A stretch of 64,000 nucleotides of DNA from Halictus rubicundus (Eukaryota > Arthropoda > Insecta > Hymenoptera > Halictidae): positions 124,001-188,000 of the forward strand of contig NW_027488631.1 in the NCBI RefSeq assembly GCF_050948215.1, written 5' to 3'. A program made the position numbers and the translations under genes. Position 1 is the first letter of the stretch; each line of letters begins with the position of its first letter. Below the pieces are notes generated by a model that saw nothing but the letters and a program-made list of their open reading frames with translations, did not search any database and had not been told where the DNA came from. Shown here one piece after another: positions 1 through 14,973 of this stretch.

Positions 1-3000
1 GATAGAGGATAGGATAGAGGATTGCATAGGATAGAGGACAGGATAGTATGGAGAATAGAATAGGATAGAGGATAGGATAGGATTGAGGATAGGATAGGAT
101 CGAGGATAGGATAGGATATATGATACTATAGGATGGAGGATACGATATTATAGAGGATAGTATAGGATAGAGGATAGGATAGGGTAGAGGATAAGATAGA
201 TAGAGGATAGGATAGGATAGAGGATAGGATAGGATATATGATACTATAGGATGGAGATACGATATTGTAGAGGATAGTATAGTATAGAGGATAGGATAGG
301 GTAGAGGATAGGATAGGATAGAGGATAGGATAGGATAGAGAATAGGATAGGATAGAGGATAGGATAGGGTAGAGGATAGGATAAGATAGAGGATAGGATA
401 GAATAGAGTACAGGATAGTATAGAGGATAAGATAATATAGAGAAGAGGATAGGATAGAGGATAGGACAGGATAGAGGATAGGATAGGATACAGGATAGGA
501 GAGGATAGAGGATAGGATAGGATAGAGGATAGGATAGTATAGAGAATAGAATAGGATAGAGGATAGGATAGGATTGAGGATAGGATAGGATAGATGATAG
601 GATAGATGATTGGATAGGATAGAGGATACGATACGATAGAGGATAGGATAGGATAGAGGATGGGATAGGACAGAGGATAGGATAGGGTAGAGGATAGGAT
701 AGAATAGAGTACAGGATAGTATAGAGGATAAGATAATATAGAGAATAGGATAGGATAGAGGATAGGACAGGCTAGGATAGAGGATAGGATAGGATAGAGG
801 ATATGATAGGATAGAGGGTAGGATAGGATAGAGGATATGATAGCATAGAGGATAGGATAGGATAGAGGATAGGATAGGATAGAGGATAGGATAGGATAGA
901 TGATAGGATAGAGGATTGGATAGGATAGATGATAGGATAGAGGATTGGATAGGATAGAGGATACGATACGATAGAGGATAGGATAGGATAGAGGGTAGGG
1001 TAGAGAATTGGATGGGATACAGGATACGATACGATAGAGGATAGGCTAGGATAGAGGATAGGATAGGATTGAGGATAGGATAGGATAGAGAATAGGATAG
1101 GTTTGAGGATAGCATAGGATTGAGGATAGGATAGGATAGAGGATAGGATGGGGTAGAGAATAGGATAAGATAGAGGATAGGATAGAATAGAGTACAGGAT
1201 AGTATAGAGGATAAGATAATATAGAGAATAGGATAGGATAGAGGATAGGACAGGCTAGGATAGAGGATAGGATAGGATTGAGGATAGGATAGGATAGAGG
1301 ATAGGATAGGATTGAGGATAGCTTAGGATTGAGGATAGGATAGGATAGAGAATAGGATAGGATAGAGGATAGGATAGGATAGAGGATAGGATAGAGGATT
1401 GGATAGGATTGAGGATATTATGGGGTAGAGGATAGGATAGGATAGGATAAGATAGATTATAGGATAGGATAGACGATAGGGTAAGATAGAGGATAGGATA
1501 GGGTAGAGGATAGGATAAGATAGAGGATAGGATAGAATAGAGTACAGGATAGTATAGAGGATAAGATAATATAGAGAATAGGATAGGATAGAGGATAGGA
1601 CAGGATAGAGGAGAGGATAGGATAGAGGATAGGATAGGATAGAGGATAGGATAGGATAGATGATAGGATAGAGGATTGGATAGGATAGAGGATTGGATAG
1701 GATAGAGGATACGATACGATAGAGGGTTGGATAGGATAGAGGATACGATACGATAGAGGATTGGATAGGATAGAGGATAGGATAGGATTGAGGATAGGAT
1801 AGGATAGCTGGTAGGATAGAGAATTGAATAGGATTGAGGATATTATGGGATAGAGAATAGGATAGGATAGGATAGGATAGATGATAGGATAGGATAGAGG
1901 ATAGGATAGGATAGAGGATAGGATTGAATAGAGAATAGAATAGGATAGAGGATAGGATAGGATTGAGGATAGGATAGGATAGATGATAGGATAGAGGATT
2001 GGATAGGATAGAGGATACGATACGATAGAGGATAGGATAGGATAGAGGGTAGGATAGAGAATTGGATGGGATAGAGGATACGATACGATAGAGGATAGGA
2101 TAGGATAGAGGATGGGATATTACAGAGGATAGGATAGGATAGAGGATAGAATAGGATAGAGGATAGGATAGGATTGAGGATAGGATAGGATAGAGGATAG
2201 GATAGGATTGAGGATAGGATAGGATTGAGGATAGGATAGGATAGAGGATAGGATAGGATTGAGGATAGGATAGGATAGATGAAAGGATAGAGGATTGGAT
2301 AGGATAGAGGATACGATACGATAGAGGATAGGATAAGATAGAGGGTAGGATAGAGAATTGAATAGGATTGAGGATATTATGGGATAGAGGATAGGATAGG
2401 ATAGGATAGAGGATAGGATAGGATAGGGGATAGGATAGGATAGAGGATAGGATAGGATAGAGGATAGGATAGAATAGAGTACAGGATAGGATAGAGGATA
2501 GGACAGGATAGAGGATAGGATAGGATAGAGGATAGGACAGGATAGAGGATAGGATACGATAGAGGATAGGATAGGATAGAGGATAGGATAGGATAGAGGA
2601 TAGGATAGGATAGATGATAGGATAGAGGATTGGATAGGATAGAGGATACGATACGATAGAGGATAGGATAGGATAGAGGATACGATACGATAGAGGATAG
2701 GATAGGATAGAGGATGGGATAGGACAGAGGATAGGATAGGATAGAGGATAGAATAGGATAGAGGATGGGATAGGATTGAGGATAGAATAGGATAGAGGAT
2801 AGGATAGGATAGAGGATAGGATAGAGGATTGGATAGGATTGAGGATATTATGGGATAGAGGATAGGATAGGATAGAGGATAGGATAGGATAGAGGATAGG
2901 ATAGGATAGAGGATAGGATAGGATAGAGGAAAGGATAGGATAGAGGATAGGATAGGATTGAGGATAGGATAGGATAGATGATAGGATAGAGGATTGGATA

Positions 3001-6000
3001 GGATAGAGGATACGATACGATAGAGGATAGGATAGGATAGAGGGTAGGATAGAGAATTGGATGGGATAGAGGATACTATACGATAGGGGATAGGATAGGA
3101 TAGAGGGTAGGACAGAGAATTGGATAAGGATAGAGGATACGATACGATAGAGGATAGGATAGGATAGAGGATGGGATAGGACAGAGGATAGGATAGGATA
3201 GAGGATAGAATAGGATAGAGGATAGAATAGGATAGAGGATGGGATAGGATTGAGGATAGAATAGGATAGAGGATAGGATAGGATAGAGGATAGGATAGAG
3301 GATTGGATAGGATTGAGGATATTATGGGATAGAGGATAGGATAGGATAGAGGATAGGATAGGATAGAGGATAGGATAGGATAGAGGAAAGGATAGGATAG
3401 AGGATAGGATAGGATTGAGGATAGGATAGGATAGATGATAGGATAGAGGATTGGATAGGATAGAGGATACGATACGATAGAGGATAGGATAGGATAGAGG
3501 GTAGGATAGAGAATTGGATGGGATAGAGGATACTATACGATAGGGGATAGGATAGGATAGAGGGTAGGACAGAGAATTGGATAAGGATAGAGGATACGAT
3601 ACGATAGAGGATAGGATAGGATAGAGGATGGGATAGGACAGAGGATAGGATAGGATAGAGGATAGAATAGGATAGAGGATAGGATAGGATTGAGGATAGA
3701 ATAGGATAGAGGATAGGATAGGATAGAGGATAGGATAGGATAGATGATAGGATAGAGGATTGGATAGGATAGAGGATACGATACGATAGGGGATAGGATA
3801 GGATAGAGGGTAGGACAGAGAATTGGATAAGGATAGAGGATACGATACGATAGAGGATAGGATAGAGGATTGGATAGGATTGAGGATATTATGGGATAGA
3901 GGATAGGATAGGATAGGATAGGATAGAGGATAGGATAGGATAGAGGATAGGATAGGATAGAGGATAGGACAGGATAGAGGATAGGATAGGATAGAGGATA
4001 GGATAGGATATAGGATAGGATAGGATAGATGATAGGATAGAGGATTGGATAGGATAGAGGATACGATACGATAGAGGATAGGATAGGATAGAGGGTAGGA
4101 TAGAGAATTGGATAAGGATAGAGGATACGATACGATAGAGGATAGGATAGGATAGAGGATGGGATAGGACAGAGGATAGGATAGGATAGATGATAGAATA
4201 GGATAGAGGATAGGATAGGATTGAGGATAGAATAGGATAGAGGATAGGATAGGATAGAGGATAGGATAGAGGGTAGGATAGAGAATTGGATAAGGATAGA
4301 GAATACGATACGATAGAGGATAGGATAGGATAGAGGGTAGGATAGGATAGAGGATAGGACAGGATAGAGGATAGGATAGGATAGAGGATAGGATAGGATA
4401 GAGGATAGGATAGGATAGAGGATAGGAAAGGATAGATGATATTATAGAGGATTGGATAGGATAGAGGATAAGATACGATAGAGGATATAATAGGATAGAA
4501 GGTAGGACAGAGAATTGGATAAGGATAGAGGATACGATACGATAGAGGATAGGATAGGATAGAGGATGGGATAGGACAGAGGATAGGATAGGATAGAGGA
4601 TAGAATAGGATAGAGGATAGGATAGGATTGAGGATAGAATAGGATAGAGGATAGGATAGGATAGAGGATAGGATAGAGGATTGGATAGGATTGAGGATAT
4701 TATGGGATAGAGGATAGGATACGATATTATAGAGGATAGTATAGGATAGAGGATAGGATAGGTTAGAGGATAGGATAAGTTAGAGGATAGTATAGGGTAG
4801 AGGATAGGATAAGATAGAGGATATAATAGAATAGAGTACAGGATAGTATAGAGGACAAGATAATATAGAGAATTGGATAGGATAGAGGATAGGACAGGAT
4901 AGAGGATAGGATAGGATAGGATAGAGGATAGGATAGGATAGAGGATAGGATAGGATAGAGGATAGGATAGGATAGAGGATAGGATAGTATAGAGAATAGA
5001 ATAGGATAGAGGATAGGATAGGATTGAGGATAGGATAGGATAGATGATAGGATTGAGGATTGGATGGGATAGAGGATACGATACGATAGAGGATAGGATA
5101 AGATAGAGGATTGGATAGGACAGAGGATAGGATAGGATAGAGGACAGGATAGGATAGAGGATAGGATAGGATAGAGGATATGATAGGCTAGGATAGAGGA
5201 TAGGATAGGATTGAGGATAGGATAGGATATAGGATATGATAGGCTAGGATAGAGGATAGGACAGGATTGAGGATAGGATAGGATAGAGGATAGGATAGGA
5301 TAGAGGATATGATAGGCTAGGATAGAGGATAGGATAGGATTGAGGATAGCATAGGATTGAGGATAGGATAGGATAGAGAATAGGATAGAGGATAGGATAG
5401 AGAATTGAATTGGATTGAGGATATTATGGGATTGAGGATAGGATAGGATAGGATAGGATAGAGGATAGGATAGGATAGGATAGGATAGGATAGAGGATAG
5501 GATAGGATAGGATAGAGGATAGGATAGGATACTGGATAGGATGAGATAGAGGATAGGATAGAATAGAGTACAGGATAGTATAGAGGATAAGATAATATAG
5601 AGAATAGGATAGGATAGAGGATAGGACAGGATAGAGGATAGGATAGGATAGAGGATAGGATAGGATAGAGGATAGGATAGTATAGAGAATAGAATAGGAT
5701 AGAGGATAGGATAGGATTGAGGATAGGATAGGATAGATGATAGGATAGAGGATTGGATGGGATAGAGGATACGATACGATAGAGGATAGGATAAGATAGA
5801 GGATTGGATAGGACAGAGGATAGGATAGGATAGAGGACAGGATAGGATAGAGGATAGGATAGGATAGAGGATATGATAGGCTAGGATAGAGGATAGGATA
5901 GGATTGAGGATAGGATAGGATATAGGATATGATAGGCTAGGATAGAGGATAGGACAGGATTGAGGATAGGATAGGATAGAGGATAGGATAGGATTGAGGA

Positions 6001-6250
6001 TAGCATAGGATTGAGGATAGGATAGGGTAGAGAGTAGGATAGGATAGAGGATAGGATAGGTTAGAGGATAGGATAGAGGATTGCATAGGATTGAGGATAT
6101 TATGGGATAGAGGATAGGATAGGATAGGATAGGATAGAGGATAGGATAAGATAGAGGATAGGATAGGGTAGAGGATAGGATAAGATAGAGGATAGGATAA
6201 AATAGAGTACAGGATAGTATAGAGGATAAGATAATATAGAGAATAGGATA
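1..6250. repeat. Satellite block A1 (left copy of a long duplication)
   Basis: The block begins with the landmark ATTGCATAGG at 21 and carries an ordered series of variants. Examples are TGGGGTAG at 1,149 and 1,421, GATGAAAGG near 2,279, GGATACTATACG near 3,072, GATATAATAGG near 4,493 and ACTGGATAGG at 5,531. The same series recurs in the same order in A2. Internally it is a mixture of 17-mers and 12-mers with many GATTGAGG and CGATACGATA variants. Its left edge is cut by the window, so the full length is unknown. The first 260 bases have two single-G losses (near 192 and 254) relative to the homologous unit at 12,260. Confidence 0.9.
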
Positions 6251-6834
6251 GGATAGAGGATAGGACAGGATAGAGGATAGGATACGATAGAGGATAGGAT
6301 AGGATAGAGGATAGGATAGGATAGAGGATAGGATAGGATAGATGATAGGATAGAGGATTGGATAGGATAGAGGATACGATACGATAGAGGATAGGATAGG
6401 ATAGAGGATACGATACGATAGAGGATAGGATAGGATAGAGGATGGGATAGGACAGAGGATAGGATAGGATAGAGGATAGAATAGGATAGAGGATGGGATA
6501 GGATTGAGGATAGAATAGGATAGAGGATAGGATAGGATAGAGGATAGGATAGTGGATTGGATAGGATTGAGGATATTATGGGATAGAGGATAGGATAGGA
6601 TAGAGGATAGGATAGGATAGAGGATAGGACAGGATAGAGGATAGGATAGGATAGAGGAAAGGATAGGATAGAGGATAGGATAGGATTGAGGATAGGATAG
6701 GATAGATGATAGGATAGAGGATTGGATAGGATAGAGGATAGGATAGGATTGAGGATAGCATAGGATTGAGGATAGGATAGGATAGAGAGTAGGATAGGAT
6801 AGAGGATAGGATAGGATAGAGGATAGGATAGAGG
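6250..6834. repeat. Junction segment copied from inside A1
   Basis: After the A1/A2 similarity stops near 6,250, this stretch follows the variants found at about 2,520-3,010. These include GATACGATAGAGG, the GGATGGGATAGGATTGAGG step (2,761 against 6,489) and GATATTATGGG (2,844 against 6,572). The offset is about 3,728, falling to 3,718 further on. The last ~95 bases (about 6,740-6,834) instead match the run-up to each U unit, with GCATAGGATTGAGG followed by GAGAGTAGG. It is therefore a seam between block A1 and the U array. Confidence 0.75.
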
Positions 6835-7795
6835 ATTGCATAGGATAGAGGACAGGATAGTATAGAGAATAGAATAGGATAGAGGATAGGATAGGATTGA
6901 GGATAGGATAGGATCGAGGATAGGATAGGATATATGATACTATAGGATGGAGGATACGATATTATAGAGGATAGTATAGGATAGAGGATAGGATAGGGTA
7001 GAGGATAAGATAGGATAGAGGATAGGATAGGATAGAGGATAGGATAGGATAGAGGATAGGATAGGATAGACGATAGGATACAGGATATTATAGGATAGAG
7101 GATAGGATAGGATTGAGGATTGGATAAGATGGAGGATAGGATAGAATAGAGTACAGGATAGTATAGATTATAAGATAGGATAGAGGATAGGATAGGATTG
7201 AGGATAGGGTAGGACAGAGGATAGGATAGGATAGAGGATAGGATAGGATAGAGGATAGGATAGAATAGAGTACAGGATAGTATAGAGGATAAGATAATAT
7301 AGAGAATAGGATAGGATAGAGGATAGGACAGGATAGAGGATAGGATAGAGGATAGGATAGGATAGAGGATAGGATAGTATAGAGAATAGATTAGGATAGA
7401 GGATAGGATAGGATTGAGGATAGGATAGGATACATGATAGGATAGAGTATTGGATAGGATAGAGGATACGATACGATAGAGGATAGGATAGGATAGAGGG
7501 TAGGATAGAGAATTGGATGGGATACAGGATACGATACGATAGAGGATATGATAGGATAAAGGATGGGATAGGACAGAGGATAGGATAGAGGATAGGATAG
7601 GATAGAGGATAGGATAGGATAGAGGATAGGATAGGATAGAAGATATGATAGGCTAGCATAGAGGATTGGATAGGATTGAGGATAGGATAGGATAGAGGAT
7701 AGGATAGGATTGAGGATAGCATAGGATTGAGGATAGGATAGGATAGAGAGTAGGATAGGATAGAGGATAGGATAGGATAGAGGATAGGATAGAGG
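6835..7795. repeat. Higher-order unit U1, 961 bp (internally deleted)
   Basis: The unit runs from one ATTGCATAGG landmark (6,835) to the next (7,796). It starts and ends like U2, but it passes directly from GGGTAGAGGATAAGATAGG (about 7,000) through canonical units to the ACGATAGGATACAGG landmark at 7,070. In U2 the same path takes 1,061 bases more. Both breakpoints lie in canonical 17-mers, consistent with unequal exchange or slippage between identical units. One more difference is TATAGAGAATAG where the other units have TATGGAGAATAG. Confidence 0.85.
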
Positions 7796-9817
7796 ATTGC
7801 ATAGGATAGAGGACAGGATAGTATGGAGAATAGAATAGGATAGAGGATAGGATAGGATTGAGGATAGGATAGGATCGAGGATAGGATAGGATATATGATA
7901 CTATAGGATGGAGGATACGATATTATAGAGGATAGTATAGGATAGAGGATAGGATAGGGTAGAGGATAAGATAGGATAGAGGATGGGATAGGATAGAGGA
8001 TAGGATAGGATATATGATACTATAGGATGGAGGATACGATATTGTAGAGGATAGTATAGTATAGAGGATAGGATAGGGTAGAGGATAGGATAGGATAGAG
8101 GATAGGATAGGATAGAGAATAGGATAGGATAGAGGATAGGATAGGGTAGAGGATAGGATAAGATAGAGGATAGGATAGAATAGAGTACAGGATAGTATAG
8201 AGGATAAGATAATATAGAGAAGAGGATAGGATAGAGGATAGGACAGGATAGAGGATAGGATAGGATACAGGATAGGAGAGGATAGAGGATAGGATAGGAT
8301 AGAGGATAGGATAGTATAGAGAATAGAATAGGATAGAGGATAGGATAGGATTGAGGATAGGATAGGATAGATGATAGGATAGATGATTGGATAGGATAGA
8401 GGATACGATACGATAGAGGATAGGATAGGATAGAGGATGGGATAGGACAGAGGATAGGATAGGGTAGAGGATAGGATAGAATAGAGTACAGGATAGTATA
8501 GAGGATAAGATAATATAGAGAATAGGATAGGATAGAGGATAGGACAGGCTAGGATAGAGGATAGGATAGGATAGAGGATATGATAGGATAGAGGATAGGA
8601 TAGGATAGAGGATATGATAGCATAGAGGATAGGATAGGATAGAGGATAGGATAGGATAGAGGATAGGATAGGATAGATGATAGGATAGAGGATTGGATAG
8701 GATAGATGATAGGATAGAGGATTGGATAGGATAGAGGATACGATACGATAGAGGATAGGATAGGATAGAGGGTAGGGTAGAGAATTGGATGGGATGCAGG
8801 ATACGATACGATAGAGGATAGGCTAGGATAGAGGATAGGATAGGATTGAGGATAGGATAGGATAGAGAATAGGATAGGTTTGAGGATAGCATAGGATTGA
8901 GGATAGGATAGGATAGAGGATAGGATAGGGTAGAGAATAGGATAAGATAGAGGATAGGATAGAATAGAGTACAGGATAGTATAGAGGATAAGATAATATA
9001 GAGAATAGGATAGGATAGAGGATAGGACAGGCTAGGATAGAGGATAGGATAGGATTGAGGATAGGATAGGATAGAGGATAGGATAGGATAGAGGATAGGA
9101 TAGGATAGACGATAGGATACAGGATATTATAGGATAGAGGATAGGATAGGATTGAGGATTGGATAAGATGGAGGATAGGATAGAATAGAGTACAGGATAG
9201 TATAGATTATAAGATAGGATAGAGGATAGGATAGGATTGAGGATAGGGTAGGACAGAGGATAGGATAGGATAGAGGATAGGATAGGATAGAGGATAGGAT
9301 AGAATAGAGTACAGGATAGTATAGAGGATAAGATAATATAGAGAATAAGATAGGATAGAGGATAGGACAGGTTAGAGGATAGGATAGAGGATAGGATAGG
9401 ATAGAGGATAGGATAGTATAGAGAATAGATTAGGATAGAGGATAGGATAGGATTGAGGATAGGATAGGATACATGATAGGATAGAGTATTGGATAGGATA
9501 GAGGATACGATACGATAGAGGATAGGATAGGATAGAGGGTAGGATAGAGAATTGGATGGGATACAGGATACGATACGATAGAGGATATGATAGGATAGAG
9601 GATGGGATAGGACAGAGGATAGGATAGAGGATAGGATAGGATAGAGGATAGGATAGGATAGAAGATATGATAGGCTAGCATAGAGGATTGGATAGGATTG
9701 AGGATAGGATAGGATAGAGGATAGGATAGGATTGAGGATAGCATAGGATTGAGGATAGGATAGGATAGAGAGTAGGATAGGATAGAGGATAGGATAGGAT
9801 AGAGGATAGGATAGAGG
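7796..9817. repeat. Higher-order unit U2, 2,022 bp (reference form)
   Basis: Bounded by ATTGCATAGG at 7,796 and 9,818. Landmarks in order are GATACTATAGGATGG twice (about 7,897 and 8,016), several GAGTACAGG elements, GATGGGATGCAGG (about 8,791), ACGATAGGATACAGG (9,109) and a closing GCATAGGATTGAGG. GATGCAGG is diagnostic: most sister units have GATACAGG. The unit contains no long non-satellite segment. Confidence 0.88.
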
Positions 9818-12259
9818 ATTGCATAGGATAGAGGACAGGATAGTATGGAGAATAGAATAGGATAGAGGATAGGATAGGATTGAGGATAGGATAGGATCGA
9901 GGATAGGATAGGATATATGATACTATAGGATGGAGGATACGATATTATAGAGGATAGTATAGGATAGAGGATAGGATAGGGTAGAGGATAAGATAGGATA
10001 GAGGATAGGATAGGATAGAGGATAGGATAGGATATATGATACTATAGGATGGAGGATACGATATTGTAGAGGATAGTATAGTATAGAGGATAGGATAGGG
10101 TAGAGGATAGGATAGGATAGAGGATAGGATAGGATAGAGAATAGGATAGGATAGAGGATAGCATAGGGTAGAGGATAGGATAAGATAGAGGATAGGATAG
10201 AATAGAGTACAGGATAGTATAGAGGATAAGATAATATAGAGAAGAGGATAGGATAGAGGATAGGACATTATAGAGGATAGGATAGGATACAGGATAGGAG
10301 AGGATAGAGGATAGGATAGGATAGAGGATAGGATAGTATAGAGAATAGAATAGGATAGAGGATAGGATAGGATTGAGGATAGGATAGGATAGATGATAGG
10401 ATAGATGATTGGATAGGATAGAGGATACGATACGATAGAGGATAGGATAGGATAGAGGATGGGATAGGACAGAGGATAGGATAGGGTAGAGGATAGGATA
10501 GAATAGAGTACAGGATAGTATAGAGGATAAGATAATATAGAGAATAGGATAGGATAGAGGATAGGACAGGCTAGGATAGAGGATAGGATAGGATAGAGGA
10601 TATGATAGGATAGAGGATAGGATAGGATAGAGGATATGATAGCATAGAGGATAGGATAGGATAGAGGATAGGATAGGATAGAGGATAGGATAGGATAGAT
10701 GATAGGATAGAGGATTGGATAGGATAGATGATAGGATAGAGGATTGGATAGGATAGAGGATACGATACGATAGAGGATAGGATAGGATAGAGGGTAGGGT
10801 AGAGAATTGGATGGGATACAGGATACGATACGATAGAGGATAGGCTAGGATAGAGGATAGGATAGGATTGAGGATAGGATAGGATAGAGAATAGGATAGG
10901 TTTGAGGATAGCATAGGATTGAGGATAGGATAGGATAGAGGATAGGATGGGGTAGAGAATAGGATAAGATAGAGGATAGGATAGAATAGAGTACAGGATA
11001 GTATAGAGGATAAGATAATATAGAGAATAGGATAGGATAGAGGATAGGACAGGCTAGGATAGAGGATAGGATAGGATTGAGGATAGGATAGGATAGAGGA
11101 TAGGATAGGATTGAGGATAGCTTAGGATTGAGGATAGGATAGGATAGAGAATAGGATAGGATAGAGGATAGGATAGGATAGAGGATAGGATAGAGGATTG
11201 GATAGGATTGAGGATAGGGTAGAGAATTGGATGGGATGCAGGATACGATACGATAGAGGATAGGCTAGGATAGAGGATAGGATAGGATTGAGGATAGGAT
11301 AGGATAGAGAATAGGATAGGTTTGAGGATAGCATAGGATTGAGGATAGGATAGGATAGAGGATAGGATAGGGTAGAGAATAGGATAAGATAGAGGATAGG
11401 ATAGAATAGAGTACAGGATAGTATAGAGGATAAGATAATATAGAGAATAGGATAGGATAGAGGATAGGACAGGCTAGGATAGAGGATAGGATAGGATTGA
11501 GGATAGGGTAGGATAGAGGATAGGATAGGATAGAGGATAGGATAGGATAGACGATAGGATACAGGATATTATAGGATAGAGGATAGGATAGGATTGAGGA
11601 TTGGATAAGATGGAGGATAGGATAGAATAGAGTACAGGATAGTATAGATTATAAGATAGGATAGAGGATAGGATAGGATTGAGGATAGGGTAGGACAGAG
11701 GATAGGATAGGATAGAGGATAGGATAGGATAGAGGATAGGATAGAATAGAGTACAGGATAGTATAGAGGATAAGATAATATAGAGAATAAGATAGGATAG
11801 AGGATAGGACAGGTTAGAGGATAGGATAGAGGATAGGATAGGATAGAGGATAGGATAGTATAGAGAATAGATTAGGATAGAGGATAGGATAGGATTGAGG
11901 ATAGGATAGGATACATGATAGGATAGAGTATTGGATAGGATAGAGGATACGATACGATAGAGGATAGGATAGGATAGAGGGTAGGATAGAGAATTGGATG
12001 GGATACAGGATACGATACGATAGAGGATATGATAGGATAGAGGATGGGATAGGACAGAGGATAGGATAGAGGATAGGATAGGATAGAGGATAGGATAGGA
12101 TAGAAGATATGATAGGCTAGCATAGAGGATTGGATAGGATTGAGGATAGGATAGGATAGAGGATAGGATAGGATTGAGGATAGCATAGGATTGAGGATAG
12201 GATAGGATAGAGAGTAGGATAGGATAGAGGATAGGATAGGATAGAGGATAGGATAGAGG
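9818..12259. repeat. Higher-order unit U3, 2,442 bp (U2 plus 420 bp)
   Basis: Bounded by ATTGCATAGG at 9,818 and 12,260. It is exactly 420 bases longer than U2 because the segment starting at GGGTAGAGAATTGG occurs twice, at about 10,797 and 11,217. The first pass carries A-type variants: GATACAGG, GATGGGGTAG and GCTTAGG. The second pass carries the U2-type GATGCAGG and lacks GCTTAGG. The unit therefore looks like a crossover between an A-type and a U2-type array at about 11,205-11,215, not a plain local duplication. Confidence 0.88.
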
Positions 12260-14973
12260 ATTGCATAGGATAGAGGACAGGATAGTATGGAGAATAGAAT
12301 AGGATAGAGGATAGGATAGGATTGAGGATAGGATAGGATCGAGGATAGGATAGGATATATGATACTATAGGATGGAGGATACGATATTATAGAGGATAGT
12401 ATAGGATAGAGGATAGGATAGGGTAGAGGATAAGATAGGATAGAGGATAGGATAGGATAGAGGATAGGATAGGATATATGATACTATAGGATGGAGGATA
12501 CGATATTGTAGAGGATAGTATAGTATAGAGGATAGGATAGGGTAGAGGATAGGATAGGATAGAGGATAGGATAGGATAGAGAATAGGATAGGATAGAGGA
12601 TAGGATAGGGTAGAGGATAGGATAAGATAGAGGATAGGATAGAATAGAGTACAGGATAGTATAGAGGATAAGATAATATAGAGAAGAGGATAGGATAGAG
12701 GATAGGACAGGATAGAGGATAGGATAGGATACAGGATAGGAGAGGATAGAGGATAGGATAGGATAGAGGATAGGATAGTATAGAGAATAGAATAGGATAG
12801 AGGATAGGATAGGATTGAGGATAGGATAGGATAGATGATAGGATAGATGATTGGATAGGATAGAGGATACGATACGATAGAGGATAGGATAGGATAGAGG
12901 ATGGGATAGGACAGAGGATAGGATAGGGTAGAGGATAGGATAGAATAGAGTACAGGATAGTATAGAGGATAAGATAATATAGAGAATAGGATAGGATAGA
13001 GGATAGGACAGGCTAGGATAGAGGATAGGATAGGATAGAGGATATGATAGGATAGAGGATAGGATAGGATAGAGGATATGATAGCATAGAGGATAGGATA
13101 GGATAGAGGATAGGATAGGATAGAGGATAGGATAGGATAGATGATAGGATAGAGGATTGGATAGGATAGATGATAGGATAGAGGATTGGATAGGATAGAG
13201 GATACGATACGATAGAGGATAGGATAGGATAGAGGGTAGGGTAGAGAATTGGATGGGATACAGGATACGATACGATAGAGGATAGGCTAGGATAGAGGAT
13301 AGGATAGGATTGAGGATAGGATAGGATAGAGAATAGGATAGGTTTGAGGATAGCATAGGATTGAGGATAGGATAGGATAGAGGATAGGATGGGGTAGAGA
13401 ATAGGATAAGATAGAGGATAGGATAGAATAGAGTACAGGATAGTATAGAGGATAAGATAATATAGAGAATAGGATAGGATAGAGGATAGGACAGGCTAGG
13501 ATAGAGGATAGGATAGGATTGAGGATAGGATAGGATAGAGGATAGGATAGGATTGAGGATAGCTTAGGATTGAGGATAGGATAGGATAGAGAATAGGATA
13601 GGATAGAGGATAGGATAGGATAGAGGATAGGATAGAGGATTGGATAGGATTGAGGATATTATGGGGTAGAGGATAGGATAGGATAGGATAAGATAGATTA
13701 TAGGATAGGATAGACGATAGGGTAAGATAGAGGATATGATAGGATAGAGGATAGGATAGGATAGAGGATATGATAGCATAGAGGATAGGATAGGATAGAG
13801 GATAGGATAGGATAGAGGATAGGATAGGATAGATGATAGGATAGAGGATTGGATAGGATAGATGATAGGATAGAGGATTGGATAGGATAGAGGATACGAT
13901 ACGATAGAGGATAGGATAGGATAGAGGGTAGGGTAGAGAATTGGATGGGATACAGGATACGATACGATAGAGGATAGGCTAGGATAGAGGATAGGATAGG
14001 ATTGAGGATAGGATAGGATAGAGAATAGGATAGGTTTGAGGATAGCATAGGATTGAGGATAGGATAGGATAGAGGATAGGATAGGGTAGAGAATAGGATA
14101 AGATAGAGGATAGGATAGAATAGAGTACAGGATAGTATAGAGGATAAGATAATATAGAGAATAGGATAGGATAGAGGATAGGACAGGCTAGGATAGAGGA
14201 TAGGATAGGATTGAGGATAGGATAGGATAGAGGATAGGATAGGATAGAGGATAGGATAGGATAGACGATAGGATACAGGATATTATAGGATAGAGGATAG
14301 GATAGGATTGAGGATTGGATAAGATGGAGGATAGGATAGAATAGAGTACAGGATAGTATAGATTATAAGATAGGATAGAGGATAGGATAGGATTGAGGAT
14401 AGGGTAGGACAGAGGATAGGATAGGATAGAGGATAGGATAGGATAGAGGATAGGATAGAATAGAGTACAGGATAGTATAGAGGATAAGATAATATAGAGA
14501 ATAAGATAGGATAGAGGATAGGACAGGTTAGAGGATAGGATAGAGGATAGGATAGGATAGAGGATAGGATAGTATAGAGAATAGATTAGGATAGAGGATA
14601 GGATAGGATTGAGGATAGGATAGGATACATGATAGGATAGAGTATTGGATAGGATAGAGGATACGATACGATAGAGGATAGGATAGGATAGAGGGTAGGA
14701 TAGAGAATTGGATGGGATACAGGATACGATACGATAGAGGATATGATAGGATAGAGGATGGGATAGGACAGAGGATAGGATAGAGGATAGGATAGGATAG
14801 AGGATAGGATAGGATAGAAGATATGATAGGCTAGCATAGAGGATTGGATAGGATTGAGGATAGGATAGGATAGAGGATAGGATAGGATTGAGGATAGCAT
14901 AGGATTGAGGATAGGATAGGATAGAGAGTAGGATAGGATAGAGGATAGGATAGGATAGAGGATAGGATAGAGG
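12260..14973. repeat. Higher-order unit U4, 2,714 bp (U2 plus 692 bp)
   Basis: Bounded by ATTGCATAGG at 12,260 and 14,974. It is exactly 692 bases longer than U2. The landmark GATATGATAGCATAGAGG appears at 13,075 and again at 13,767, which is 692 bases apart. The first pass continues into A1-like sequence (GATATTATGGGGTAG, then a GATTATAGG and GATAGACGATAGGG series at about 13,650-13,730, as at 1,413-1,490). It then jumps back into the U series. As in U3, the extra segment is of A type. Confidence 0.88.
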
